Source: an uncultured Legionellales bacterium (GTDB taxonomy: Bacteria > Pseudomonadota > Gammaproteobacteria > UBA1113). From it: 64,000 bases of DNA. A program made the position numbers and the translations under genes. The notes below the pieces were generated by a model. That model saw only the letters and a program-made list of their open reading frames with translations. It did no database searches and was not told the origin of the DNA. The stretch is taken from NCBI GenBank assembly GCA_945957175.1, contig CAMFJL010000003.1:1-64000 (forward strand), read 5' to 3'. Shown here piece after piece: positions 48,830 through 57,500 of the stretch (within the stretch, counting starts at the first letter, position 1; every line of letters starts with the position of its first letter).

Positions 48830-49603
48830 ATGCCATCACAAATACCTGATGCAAGACGGCTTACCTCAACAGAGCTAGCCATCTTTAAAAAACAAAAATC
48901 CCCGGATCTTGTGTTGACGAATCGGGGCTTGACAGACCAAGATATTAAAAAATTGGTTATCGTTCTGGCCGCTAATCCTAATATCAAAAAACTTGACGTA
49001 AGCAATAATTGCTTGACTAATGCTAGTGCAATAATATTAGCTAAAAATACCACATTATATGAATTAATTTTGCAAAAAGGCATATGGGTCGTTTTAGCAA
49101 CAAGTACAATTAAATATGAACAACTCTTCTTGGATCGCTACCAATCAGGACGAATTATGATTCTTCACCCTTCTGGAATGAGTCTTAATCAATCTATGCA
49201 TGATGAATTAACCCATATCTCCAAAGCCGCTATGCAACCGGCTACTGCCGCCTATTTACAAATGGTCAATGATATCTGTCGGGATAAATTACCACACATA
49301 ACAAGTCCTGTAGTGTCTGAAAAACCCCAAGCTGAACCCGTCGCAATAGCAGATACTTATCATGGTGACCACAGACGACGAGCCCGTAGTACCTTATTTC
49401 AAGCTCTACCACCTGCCATACAACCACAATTATCGTTACAAACCGATGATATTGACGTAAGCCCTGAAGAAAGACCGATAACGAAGATATATGGTGGGTA
49501 TTTATCAGTGACACGCAGCATCGATATCCGTGATGAGATTCATTACATGTTTGATATGAGGTTGTTTAGTCAGTTAGATGATGAACAGCGAAACCGATGC
49601 TAA
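48830..49603 (+). CDS. Leucine-rich-repeat protein, interrupted by an in-frame stop
   Basis: 257 residues from ATG 48830, which has a strong AAGGAG. Residues about 25-80 contain LRR-like units: DLVLTNRGLTDQDIKKLVIVL, NPNIKKLDVSNNCLTNASAIIL and NTTLYELIL. The remainder is not recognised. There is no signal peptide. The stop codon TAA (49601-49603) is followed at once, in the same frame, by ATG and 69 more sense codons, so this is probably the 5' part of a longer gene broken by a nonsense mutation. Such LRR proteins are common effector candidates in intracellular bacteria, but function is unknown. Confidence 0.7.
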   Translation: MPSQIPDARRLTSTELAIFKKQKSPDLVLTNRGLTDQDIKKLVIVLAANPNIKKLDVSNNCLTNASAIILAKNTTLYELILQKGIWVVLATSTIKYEQLFLDRYQSGRIMILHPSGMSLNQSMHDELTHISKAAMQPATAAYLQMVNDICRDKLPHITSPVVSEKPQAEPVAIADTYHGDHRRRARSTLFQALPPAIQPQLSLQTDDIDVSPEERPITKIYGGYLSVTRSIDIRDEIHYMFDMRLFSQLDDEQRNRC

Positions 49604-49813
49604 ATGGCAATCAATGTAGCATTGCCTCATAAAAGGAAAACCATAACCAGCAACGGCTATACATTAGAACTCACGCTAAGACATAAGGAAGTTGCTGAAA
49701 ACTTACTCAAAGCACTTGGCCATATTTTAGCAGAACCTTTAGAGCACTTAAATTTACCAGATGCGCTGTCACTACCCATGCCAAGTGCCGCGTCGCGACG
49801 TAACCATCGGTAA
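49604..49813 (+). pseudogene. In-frame continuation of the LRR gene after a stop codon
   Basis: A 69-codon open frame in register with the preceding LRR gene, beginning ATG directly after TAA. It has no ribosome binding site of its own; the sequence before it is coding. KKAL-type Leu-rich text (LLKALGHILAEPLEHLNLPDALSLPMP) suits a helical C-terminal end. It could be a separate coupled ORF, but one former gene of about 327 codons is simpler. Confidence 0.5.
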
Positions 49814-49876
49814 AAAGCGTGACGCATTCGCTCAGCCTATTGATTAAGCCATCATTCTATTCTGAGAGAACGTAAT

Positions 49877-50527
49877 TTATTCTAAATAATCTTTACGCAC
49901 CTGTAAAACAACGCCTAATATGTTATCGTCATCGGTCATTGTTGTCATACCGCATTGACTAAAGTCTGGGCTTAAAGAGCGTAAATAAAAGTTAATACCA
50001 TCTGTTATCAGTTGTCTAAAAACAATTTTATCAGACTTTCCTAACTTCACGATGACAAAGCTTCGATCTTTTGCAGTTCTTTTAGCATCTACAATAAGTA
50101 TCGCACCACGAGAAAATTGTGGTTCCATCGCTGCATCTTCAACAGTCACTGCGAAGCTACCTTCTCCAAGCGCTTTATCTACCTGAACCATCTCGTAAGC
50201 TTCCGTGGTATCACCCAATGTAATCCATGAGTCTACCTGTGCCCACGTTAATAACGGTACACTGAGAGATTGAGAAGCGGAAAGACTTAGTCGCTGAAGT
50301 GAAGGAATCGGTTCTTTGCCTACGAGTTGATTGACCGATACTCGAAAAAATGCGGCCAATGGCTCAAGTGACGAACGATGTGGTTGCGTCGTTGCACCTG
50401 CTAATATGCGTGATAAGGTCGATTGCGGCACGCCCGTTTGGTGAGCAAGCTCAATCATTTTGATTCTCTTCGCAAACATCAACTCAGAAAGTATTTCATT
50501 GATGTGCATCGTCGTTATATTTTCCAT
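49877..50527 (-). CDS. XRE-family repressor with S24-like domain lacking the catalytic dyad
   Basis: A 216-residue lambda-CI/LexA-like regulator. The N-terminal helix-turn-helix (IELAHQTGVPQSTLSRILAG, about residues 25-44) binds DNA; the C-terminal half is an S24/LexA fold (EGSFAVTVEDAAMEPQFSRGAILIVD ... KIVFRQLITDGINFYLRSLSPDF). In active members the first block has a catalytic Ser before Met-x-Pro; here it is Ala (A133 in DAAMEP). The expected Lys aligns with Arg (R171 in VFRQL). Self-cleavage is therefore not expected; it may be a constitutive or ligand-controlled repressor. The start is uncertain (ATG 50527 or 50509). It may be a phage remnant or a resident regulator. Confidence 0.85.
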   Translation of the reverse strand: MENITTMHINEILSELMFAKRIKMIELAHQTGVPQSTLSRILAGATTQPHRSSLEPLAAFFRVSVNQLVGKEPIPSLQRLSLSASQSLSVPLLTWAQVDSWITLGDTTEAYEMVQVDKALGEGSFAVTVEDAAMEPQFSRGAILIVDAKRTAKDRSFVIVKLGKSDKIVFRQLITDGINFYLRSLSPDFSQCGMTTMTDDDNILGVVLQVRKDYLE

Positions 50528-50750
50528 AGGGACAACTTTATCAATCTTTGATGCATATGACAAGCCTTATCTCCACTTTTCTGATAAAAACTTCTTAAAA
50601 ATGCATTTTTAGCTTGTTTATTTAATAAAAATTATGCGATTTATGCTTTTATCTCTGACAGCCCGGCCTTCGATTTTGGGTCTATCTCCAAAAGCTTCCG
50701 CACAGCGATGACAAGACATGCATTCTGAACGATCACGAGTCTAACCCACA

Positions 50751-51047
50751 TTAGAGATTAACTTCAATCGGCCAACTGGTGATATGTCCAGGCTCAACGA
50801 ACGTATTAAGGTATTGAATAGCATCATCAACTCGCGCTTTCGTATCAAAGAACTCAACAACAATAGGCAGATTAAGAGATAAATCCATGAGATGCGATGA
50901 ATGGATTTCCCCCGAGCGACCAAAGCCTGTGATGCCTCGAAAAACTGTGACTCCGCGCACCTTTACCGTATCGTGTAAATAACTTACTATCGATTGCATG
51001 TGTTTCTCGGCTTCCAGTACGTAAACACGAACCATCGTCATTTGCAT
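50751..51047 (-). CDS. DUF190 family protein
   Basis: A 98-residue protein of the DUF190 family (PII-like ferredoxin fold), recognisable by RGVTVFRGITGFGRSGEIHSSHLMDLSLNLPIVVEFFD. DUF190 genes often accompany crcB fluoride channels, as here: the start ATG 51047 overlaps the crcB stop by one base (TAATG), with GGGAGG upstream. The role is unknown, perhaps modulation of the channel. Confidence 0.9.
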   Translation of the reverse strand: MQMTMVRVYVLEAEKHMQSIVSYLHDTVKVRGVTVFRGITGFGRSGEIHSSHLMDLSLNLPIVVEFFDTKARVDDAIQYLNTFVEPGHITSWPIEVNL

Positions 51048-51424
51048 TAGATTTGCCTCCCTAACATTGCACCCATGGCCACTGCTATCAAGCATAAACA
51101 TAAGCTTATGCCTATGTTTAATATAGCTTTTACAATATCGCCACTTTCCAACAAACTCAAGGTTTCTATCGAGAAACTAGAAAACGTTGTGAATCCACCT
51201 AAAAACCCAACTAACAATAAAGCACGCAGCATAGGCGCTTGACCATTTAATCGCTCAACCAGCAAGACAGTCAAAAAACCCATAAGAAACGAACCGAGTA
51301 CATTAACCACCAATGTTCCGTACGGAAAGCCGCGACCTATCCACAGGTAGGTCGCATGGGACAGGCCGTAACGGCATAAGGAGCCTACGCCTCCACCGAG
51401 TAAAATGAGTAATAGTTGGTTCAC
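51047..51424 (-). CDS. crcB: Fluoride ion channel CrcB/Fluc
   Basis: A small dual-topology inner-membrane channel exporting fluoride. The 125 residues have four membrane helices and the signatures GGGVGSLCRYGLS, GTLVVNVLGSFLMGFL and GFLGGFTTFSSFSIE. It is first in a two-gene unit with DUF190. I looked for the fluoride riboswitch consensus upstream and did not find it. Confidence 0.95.
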   Translation of the reverse strand: MNQLLLILLGGGVGSLCRYGLSHATYLWIGRGFPYGTLVVNVLGSFLMGFLTVLLVERLNGQAPMLRALLLVGFLGGFTTFSSFSIETLSLLESGDIVKAILNIGISLCLCLIAVAMGAMLGRQI

Positions 51425-51472
51425 AGTCTTACTTCCCTTTGATAGCCCGCACTTAGTGTAGTATACACTTAC

Positions 51473-51580
51473 ATGGACGAGAGCATACTAAGAGAGGCGA
51501 TATCGCATCAGCAAAAGCAAATCGATGCGTTACATGCTATAGTCATGAGTCAACTGCAAATAGCCCAAGTATGCATATGA
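51473..51580 (+). CDS. Possible small coiled-coil ORF (SlyX-like)
   Basis: A 35-codon frame (MDESILREAISHQQKQIDAL...) whose heptad pattern resembles the small SlyX protein but is only half as long. There is no ribosome binding site; TATACT-like sequence lies directly upstream. It is divergent from crcB. It may be a fragment. Confidence 0.25.
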   Translation: MDESILREAISHQQKQIDALHAIVMSQLQIAQVCI

Positions 51581-51653
51581 CCGGTTTGAGTTCATCATTA
51601 GCCAATGATGAATGGCATTTATCTCCGTTTTTCCAGCGTTAAGATATCGTTAC

Positions 51654-52139
51654 TCACAGCTCTGTTGCATCTATCGCTTCATCCATCTGTGTTTCATCGA
51701 AAACTTGTATGCCATGCTGCCGTAACAACGCTGCAGTAACCCCCATGCCCGAGATTACATGTCTAGAAAAGTGGCCATCGTAAATCTCTTGCGAACCACA
51801 TGAGGGGCTACGTGCTTTGAGAATAGCCACACGCACCTGGTGTTGCTCCGCAAGTGCTAATGCCTTATAGGCACCCGCAACGTACTCAGCCGTGACGTCG
51901 GCATGATGAATAGTAAAAATTTTCGCTTTACCTTCGATAACATCCTTGGCGCTTGCGCCCGGTTCTATTTCTGCAGGATCTCTTGGCGTATTAAGTCCGC
52001 CAGCCATTTCAGGACAGATGACAACAACTTGCCCAGCAGCAACCAGGGCTTGCAAACGCGCATGTGTTTGTAAATTATCGTTACCATCGTATCGGACTTT
52101 TTGTCCTAACAAACAGGCACTTACCAAGAGTTTAACCAT
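51654..52139 (-). CDS. DUF523 family protein
   Basis: A 161-residue cytoplasmic protein. DUF523 signatures: VSACLLGQKVRYDG, VVICPEMAGGLNTPRDPAEI, AILKARSPSCGSQEIYDG. The conserved cysteines (SACLLG, CPE, PSCG) suggest metal or cofactor binding. The function is unknown. It follows the SnoaL-like gene by three bases and is probably co-transcribed. Confidence 0.9.
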   Translation of the reverse strand: MVKLLVSACLLGQKVRYDGNDNLQTHARLQALVAAGQVVVICPEMAGGLNTPRDPAEIEPGASAKDVIEGKAKIFTIHHADVTAEYVAGAYKALALAEQHQVRVAILKARSPSCGSQEIYDGHFSRHVISGMGVTAALLRQHGIQVFDETQMDEAIDATEL

Positions 52140-52142
52140 TGT

Positions 52143-52568
52143 TCAGCATGACACCGTTTGGCCAAGTTGGCGTAATAGCGTTATATCATCAGTGATTCGC
52201 CAATGTTCAATGATTTGATTCTGGTGAATACGCTCAATTTGCATCTGTGCGACCTTTATTACTTTATGGGTAGGCGCTATACCAAAAAAATCACCTTCAT
52301 GTGTTCCGTGCATTACCGTGTGAACCGCTACCTGCTCATCTGATACAACCATATTCTCAATCACATACTTTAAGTTGGGGAAAGCTTGACGAATAGCTAT
52401 CACAATAGGCTTAAGCCCCTCTGGACCAGGGGGTGGATTAGGCATACCGGGGCTGTGATTGATATAATTGGGTGCAATAATTTTATCTAAGACTTCGATA
52501 TTGCCCTGGTTCCAAACTTCTTCAAAATATCTGGTGATCAGTGTTTTATTCTGATTTAATAATGACAT
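52143..52568 (-). CDS. SnoaL-like / ester cyclase family protein
   Basis: A 141-residue protein with the cone-shaped NTF2-like fold typical of SnoaL polyketide cyclases: TLITRYFEEVWNQGNIEVLDKIIAPNYINH, GPEGLKPIVIAIRQAFPNLKYVIENMV, VAVHTVMHGTHEGDFFGIAPTHK, IIEHWRITDD. In most bacteria these are stand-alone enzymes or binding proteins of unknown substrate. It is the first gene of a pair with DUF523. 231 bases without a gene lie upstream. Confidence 0.85.
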   Translation of the reverse strand: MSLLNQNKTLITRYFEEVWNQGNIEVLDKIIAPNYINHSPGMPNPPPGPEGLKPIVIAIRQAFPNLKYVIENMVVSDEQVAVHTVMHGTHEGDFFGIAPTHKVIKVAQMQIERIHQNQIIEHWRITDDITLLRQLGQTVSC

Positions 52569-52799
52569 AAAAAACGCCTCCTATTGATAATGCATACAAT
52601 ACCGTTTACCTATTCATGCATTCTCCTCTTTATCTATAACCATTGCAACTGATAAACCTAACGCATTACCTTGACCCATCACGCGAGTATCTGATGCTAT
52701 AGTAATTACTCTTTTTACTAAAAAAGACGAAATCCAAGAGGAGATGGTATTCTTAACAGCCTTGACTTGTCATCGCTTTGATATAATATTGGAGTAATA

Positions 52800-54197
52800 T
52801 TAATGCTTCATACGAAACGTTGATGTTTGCGTTACTTGAGTTTTCGCGGTGTCGGCGTGTGAGACTGCATGTTCTCTTGAATAGGTAAGCATTTTATTAA
52901 CTATCATTTCCAATTGAATCAGTGCTTGCTGCTCAACCGCATTACTATCAACTTTTGCTTTAAGCGCGGGGTTTGCAATGAATGTCTGTTTTAAACGTAT
53001 CACATGATCCAGATACTGGGTAATACGCATTTTCTGTTCTGGTGATAATACTTCTGATTTAGCGTGATCGACAGTCGCACGCTCTAATAAACGACTGCCT
53101 TGTTCAATCAAATGATGCACATCTTTAATAAAATTAAAATAATGCGTATCAACAGCAGTTACTTGTGTTAACACGTTAACGCTTGCTGGAGACTCTAAAC
53201 CCACGACTCTTTTTAGACCTGACAGGAGAAATTGCCCTGTCGGTTTGATAACGTTCCGCCAACCTGATTTGATGACAGCAGTAGCACCGGTTTTCGTTTG
53301 CTGTAGTGCCAAGCCGACCATTGTATTTAAGTCTTCTAATGTTGAATTTGATGTTGTTGCTTCAGTTGTTATCATTGAACCATTTTGCCGTATCTCGGCA
53401 GGCCTCATGCCAGCCGATGTTACCGGTGTACGATCAATCAAAGTATAACGTAAAGTTGAACCGAAATCTGCTAAAGCTTCTCGTGTTTTTTCAAACGGCG
53501 TGAGTACAAAAACAGGTGCTAGCGCTGGCTTTCTTAGCTCTGCTTGAAGCATTGCAAGCTGAGTCCTAAATGTTTGCGCCTGTTGATTTTTAGGCCCTAA
53601 AGAATCTTGACTGGGAATAATAAGTTCTTGTAATAATTTTGCAGCACGTGTGTTATTAGGTAGCGCTTTCACGAATGCTTGTAATTCCTCTAACAACTCT
53701 TTTAATTTTGGATGTTGTCCTATATAGATATGAAGTTCTTTAGTTATTTCACGGTTATAAGAAAATCTAAATAATTGCTCAATCTCTTCAGAAATTTTTT
53801 TATTTTCCCTACCTGTCTTTGTGAGAAAATTATCTAGCGCTTTTAATTTTTTAGCTTTGACTCTTGACTTACCTTGGTAATTTTCTTGATTAAGACCTGT
53901 TAAATAAAAAAATTTGCACACAAATCTTCTTGAATTTTCACGTCGTTTTTGTTCAAGCGCTTCAACTTTTTTGAGACGTTCTGTCGGCAATGCCAGCTTT
54001 GCATCAACATACTGATGTTCTAACAGCTGACGTTGTTGATAAACATGCATCCACTGTTCTCGGAGTTCATGGTCTTGATTAATTTCTTTCAGCCGTCTTA
54101 ATAAAGACGCGGCCGGTGTAGCTTCTAACGTTTCAGACGTTTCAGAAACGGTAGTCGTCACAGATTGAAATTTAACTTTTCTATCAGTATCTTGCAT
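52800..54197 (-). CDS. Helical/coiled-coil protein of unknown function (candidate effector)
   Basis: A 465-residue hydrophilic protein I do not recognise. The N-terminal half is Lys/Glu/Gln-rich and predicted helical (LRRLKEINQDHELREQW; LPTERLKKVEALEQKRRENSRR), a Thr/Ser-rich stretch lies near residue 280, and the C-terminal third is again helical. There is no signal peptide or clear membrane segment. ATG 54197 is chosen, with GAGG 5 bases upstream; a GTG two codons earlier is possible. Size, coiled coils and the neighbouring eukaryotic-like giant genes make a secreted effector plausible, but nothing proves it. Confidence 0.7.
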   Translation of the reverse strand: MQDTDRKVKFQSVTTTVSETSETLEATPAASLLRRLKEINQDHELREQWMHVYQQRQLLEHQYVDAKLALPTERLKKVEALEQKRRENSRRFVCKFFYLTGLNQENYQGKSRVKAKKLKALDNFLTKTGRENKKISEEIEQLFRFSYNREITKELHIYIGQHPKLKELLEELQAFVKALPNNTRAAKLLQELIIPSQDSLGPKNQQAQTFRTQLAMLQAELRKPALAPVFVLTPFEKTREALADFGSTLRYTLIDRTPVTSAGMRPAEIRQNGSMITTEATTSNSTLEDLNTMVGLALQQTKTGATAVIKSGWRNVIKPTGQFLLSGLKRVVGLESPASVNVLTQVTAVDTHYFNFIKDVHHLIEQGSRLLERATVDHAKSEVLSPEQKMRITQYLDHVIRLKQTFIANPALKAKVDSNAVEQQALIQLEMIVNKMLTYSREHAVSHADTAKTQVTQTSTFRMKH

Positions 54198-54203
54198 ATG
54201 CAC

Positions 54204-54536
54204 CTCACCCTATCTCTTAATTATATAATATTTTTCACTAAATGGGTCATGCAAGATTGATTCACGCCCTTTCTGGCATTTGCCTTTCTGGCGTCCGGCT
54301 TCGCTAAAGCAGACAAAACAAGCTATTCTGCCATTTTGTTGCACCCAGGGTTCTGATTCTGCTTGGAATATCATATATAGCTTTAACATATGAACAAAGT
54401 TAATCAAGATGAGCTAATTCCTTAGTCGCAGAAATATTCTCTAACCACACTACTGCTGAGCTTCGACGATTGAGACATCCTACCCCCCTGCATAGGCTAA
54501 TATTCAAAATAGTGGACTTTCAAATATTTTAGTATT
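54204..54536. other. Intergenic region without a supported gene
   Basis: 333 bases. One 65-codon open frame on the minus strand starts with TTG and has no ribosome binding site. A small inverted motif (GGCATTTGCCTTTCTGGC near 54277) is present. The promoter of the coiled-coil gene should lie here. Confidence 0.5.
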
Positions 54537-57500
54537 TTATCCTGTTAAAGATGGAAAGCCGCTTGATGAAACATGACTTGATGAACCAGGTGAATCATCA
54601 ATCATTTCTTCTCCTGGTAATTGCCTAGCAACATCCACTGAGAAATATTCGCATAATGAATTTAGTAAATGACTGGCTACTGATTTTTCTGCTAAAAAAA
54701 GTCTAGTAATAAAATCATTGCTCTTTGTATCCTCGCGCTGATGGCTAAAGGCCCATTGCATAATCTGTTTTAATTCATCAATGTTCTTTTCAGTTAAAGT
54801 ATCGAGATTAATCAGTTCAAATTCATAAGTCGTGTTATTTCGTATATCAGCATGCTTACTTACTCGCAAATACTGGCCGTAATCTTTGGAAACCATAGCC
54901 ATATGCTGGCTAGACGATGCCTCTTGTACCAAGACTAATGGAGCTGTATCTGATTGGTTAGGCTTAAAAAACAAAGCCGATGATTGCCCTGACAAACGTG
55001 AAGTTGCCGCAAGCCTGAGCACATCTTCCTGTTGCCCCCCAGAAGATGTTGCTGCATGTTGTATTTGAATATCTACTAACGGCTCATCTATTAATAAGTC
55101 TCTTCTCTGTATCAAACCAATATCAAGTGTTGCAATCGACTGACACAACCACCAGCCATCATGATGTTCTTTAATCATCCAAAATTGTTGACCTTGCTCA
55201 AAACTAAGCTCTATATCACGCTGCTTTGTATACACACTGCAAGTATGGGCATAAGTTTTAGATAAAACAGGCTGTACCAAGGGCTCAAAAAGGCTATTGA
55301 CAAAAGAGCCTGGACGCACAGAGCGCCAAGACGTGAAGCTATATTTATCATCCAACTCTATACCGACAGCATAAGCTAACTGCTTTAACTTTTTCATCAT
55401 TTCTTTGGTTTCTTTACTGTCCCCCAAGCAAAATTTAATTGCCAAAGCAGTTAATCCCTGAGCAGTGCCAGCACTTCCGGCAGTTGAGCCAACGATTGTG
55501 GCTAACAAATTGCCCCCTGCTGCTAATAAATCATAAGCGCCTACCACTAGTCCACCAATCGCCCCCCATGATTGGGCTCCTGCAGCAGCAGTTGCAGCAG
55601 CTGCCGCGGCTTCTGCTGCGGCAGCTTCAGCTGCTGCTGCCGGTAGTGTAACTGCTAGAGCGGGACCAACAATAGCCCCTACAGCACAAAGAGTGGCACC
55701 AATACCCAAAGCCCAAAGCAATGGACTTCGCCACTTACGCAGTGTTTCAACCACTGTATTAACAACAGTTTCATCATTTGGTGGGCTTATACTTTCATCT
55801 TGCAAGACTTGACTGATATCTGGCTCTACAGTTAGGCTTTCCATCGACTGACTGCAACTTGGTGCACATAGATGATTATTGGAATCCGTTTCTTGTGCAT
55901 CCGAAACTTGTAATGTAGATTCAACTGATGTAGCGTTTTCTGCAGAATTTGACTCCCCATATAAATTACCATTTATTCCACCATCCAAGAGGCCTGGTAC
56001 AGATAACGCTGATAAATCTATCTCAAGAATATTTGCCCTTTTAATGCAAGAAAAATGCTCATCTGTGCGCTCATCCTGTAATAAGTTAACAAACTGGATT
56101 AAATTTATCACCCATGGATGAGGGGTGTTCTTATTGATTGGCGGAATGGTTTTCTCAAAAATTTCCTTTGCCTCCTTAGCATCCGCAACAGCAGCCTCAT
56201 AATTACGCTCTTGATAATGTATCTTTGCCATATAAAAAAGTGCCATGGCTTTCATTCTCGTTTTTTGATAACACCGGGTTTCATCCAACATAAGGGCATT
56301 CGTTAATCGCTGCTTTGATTTGTCTTTGTCATTTTTTTCGAACTCAACTATCCCTAAATAAATTTGAGTCATCACGTGAATAGCTTCCCTGGCTTCAAAA
56401 GTGGTATGCTGTTGAATCGCTTCTGATGCTAGAAGGTAATACTCCGCTTGCTCAAAATCCCCGTCATATACATATACCCTACCAAGCAATGCGTATAGAT
56501 AGGCTATTTCAACTTCATTAGGGTGTTCAATTAAAAGAGGCCTCAGCTCATTGAGTAATAATATTTTCGCTTTTTTTGTATTTCTTAAATCAGTATACGC
56601 ATTAACAAGAGCCAAGAGTATATTAATACGACCATGGTAATCGCCAGGACAGTAAGTGCCCTGAAAAGTTAACGCCTGTTCTTGGGCTCCTATTTGCTCA
56701 TGAGGGCGTCCACGCTCACCTAATGTCTGGCCTAAAATCAATAGGGCATTATAATAATCTATAATATACATGCCCTTGGGGTTATCTTTAAAATAAGTCA
56801 GCGCAGCGTTAACCAAATTCTCAGCATCCTCTATACACCCACGTCTGAGATAGTCTTGACTAAGAGTTAGCCTCAACCGATTATGCTCATAATCATTGAA
56901 GCCATTTTCTGGCATCATTAATAAATCAAATACTAATTTTGCTGTAGCGTAATCTGGAAATTGAATACTTAATCCTCCGCCCATAATATTAATAACTATT
57001 CTGTATAACATGATGAAATTAATATAATTCTCTTTTCTGTTATCCATGAGCAATTCAAATGCTAGCTTTAAATACATCAATTGCGCTTTTTCACCTTTAG
57101 CTTTTCCATATGCAGTAACTAGATGCATATAAACATCCATCGTTAAAGACAGAACATCTACACTATTGTTTTTTAATTCACCCAGTATGCTCAGCGCTTT
57201 TATTAAATTATCAATCTCATTACTGTGAAGGCCCAAGGCGCTATTTGCAATACTACACTGAATTAATTTATTTACTTCCTCTACTGTAGGGCTTTGATAT
57301 AACATTGAATTATGCTCAGTCCATGTTATAACCTGCGTTGGATAACCAAGCGCATTTGCCCGTGTACACCAATGTAATAAAAAGTCTCGTACTTTAGAAA
57401 CCAGCACATCATTTTCTAACAAATACAGCGAATTAATAAAAGTTACCACATGGGGATATAGCTGTCTTAAGTAGGCAAATTTTTCAGGCATATCATAGCC

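Noticed and set aside
51425-51472. Fluoride riboswitch upstream of crcB
   Set aside because: I searched for the conserved fluoride riboswitch blocks on the minus strand and did not find them.
54210-54407. 65-codon minus-strand ORF
   Set aside because: TTG start, no ribosome binding site, unusual Cys/Lys/Gln composition typical of non-coding translation.
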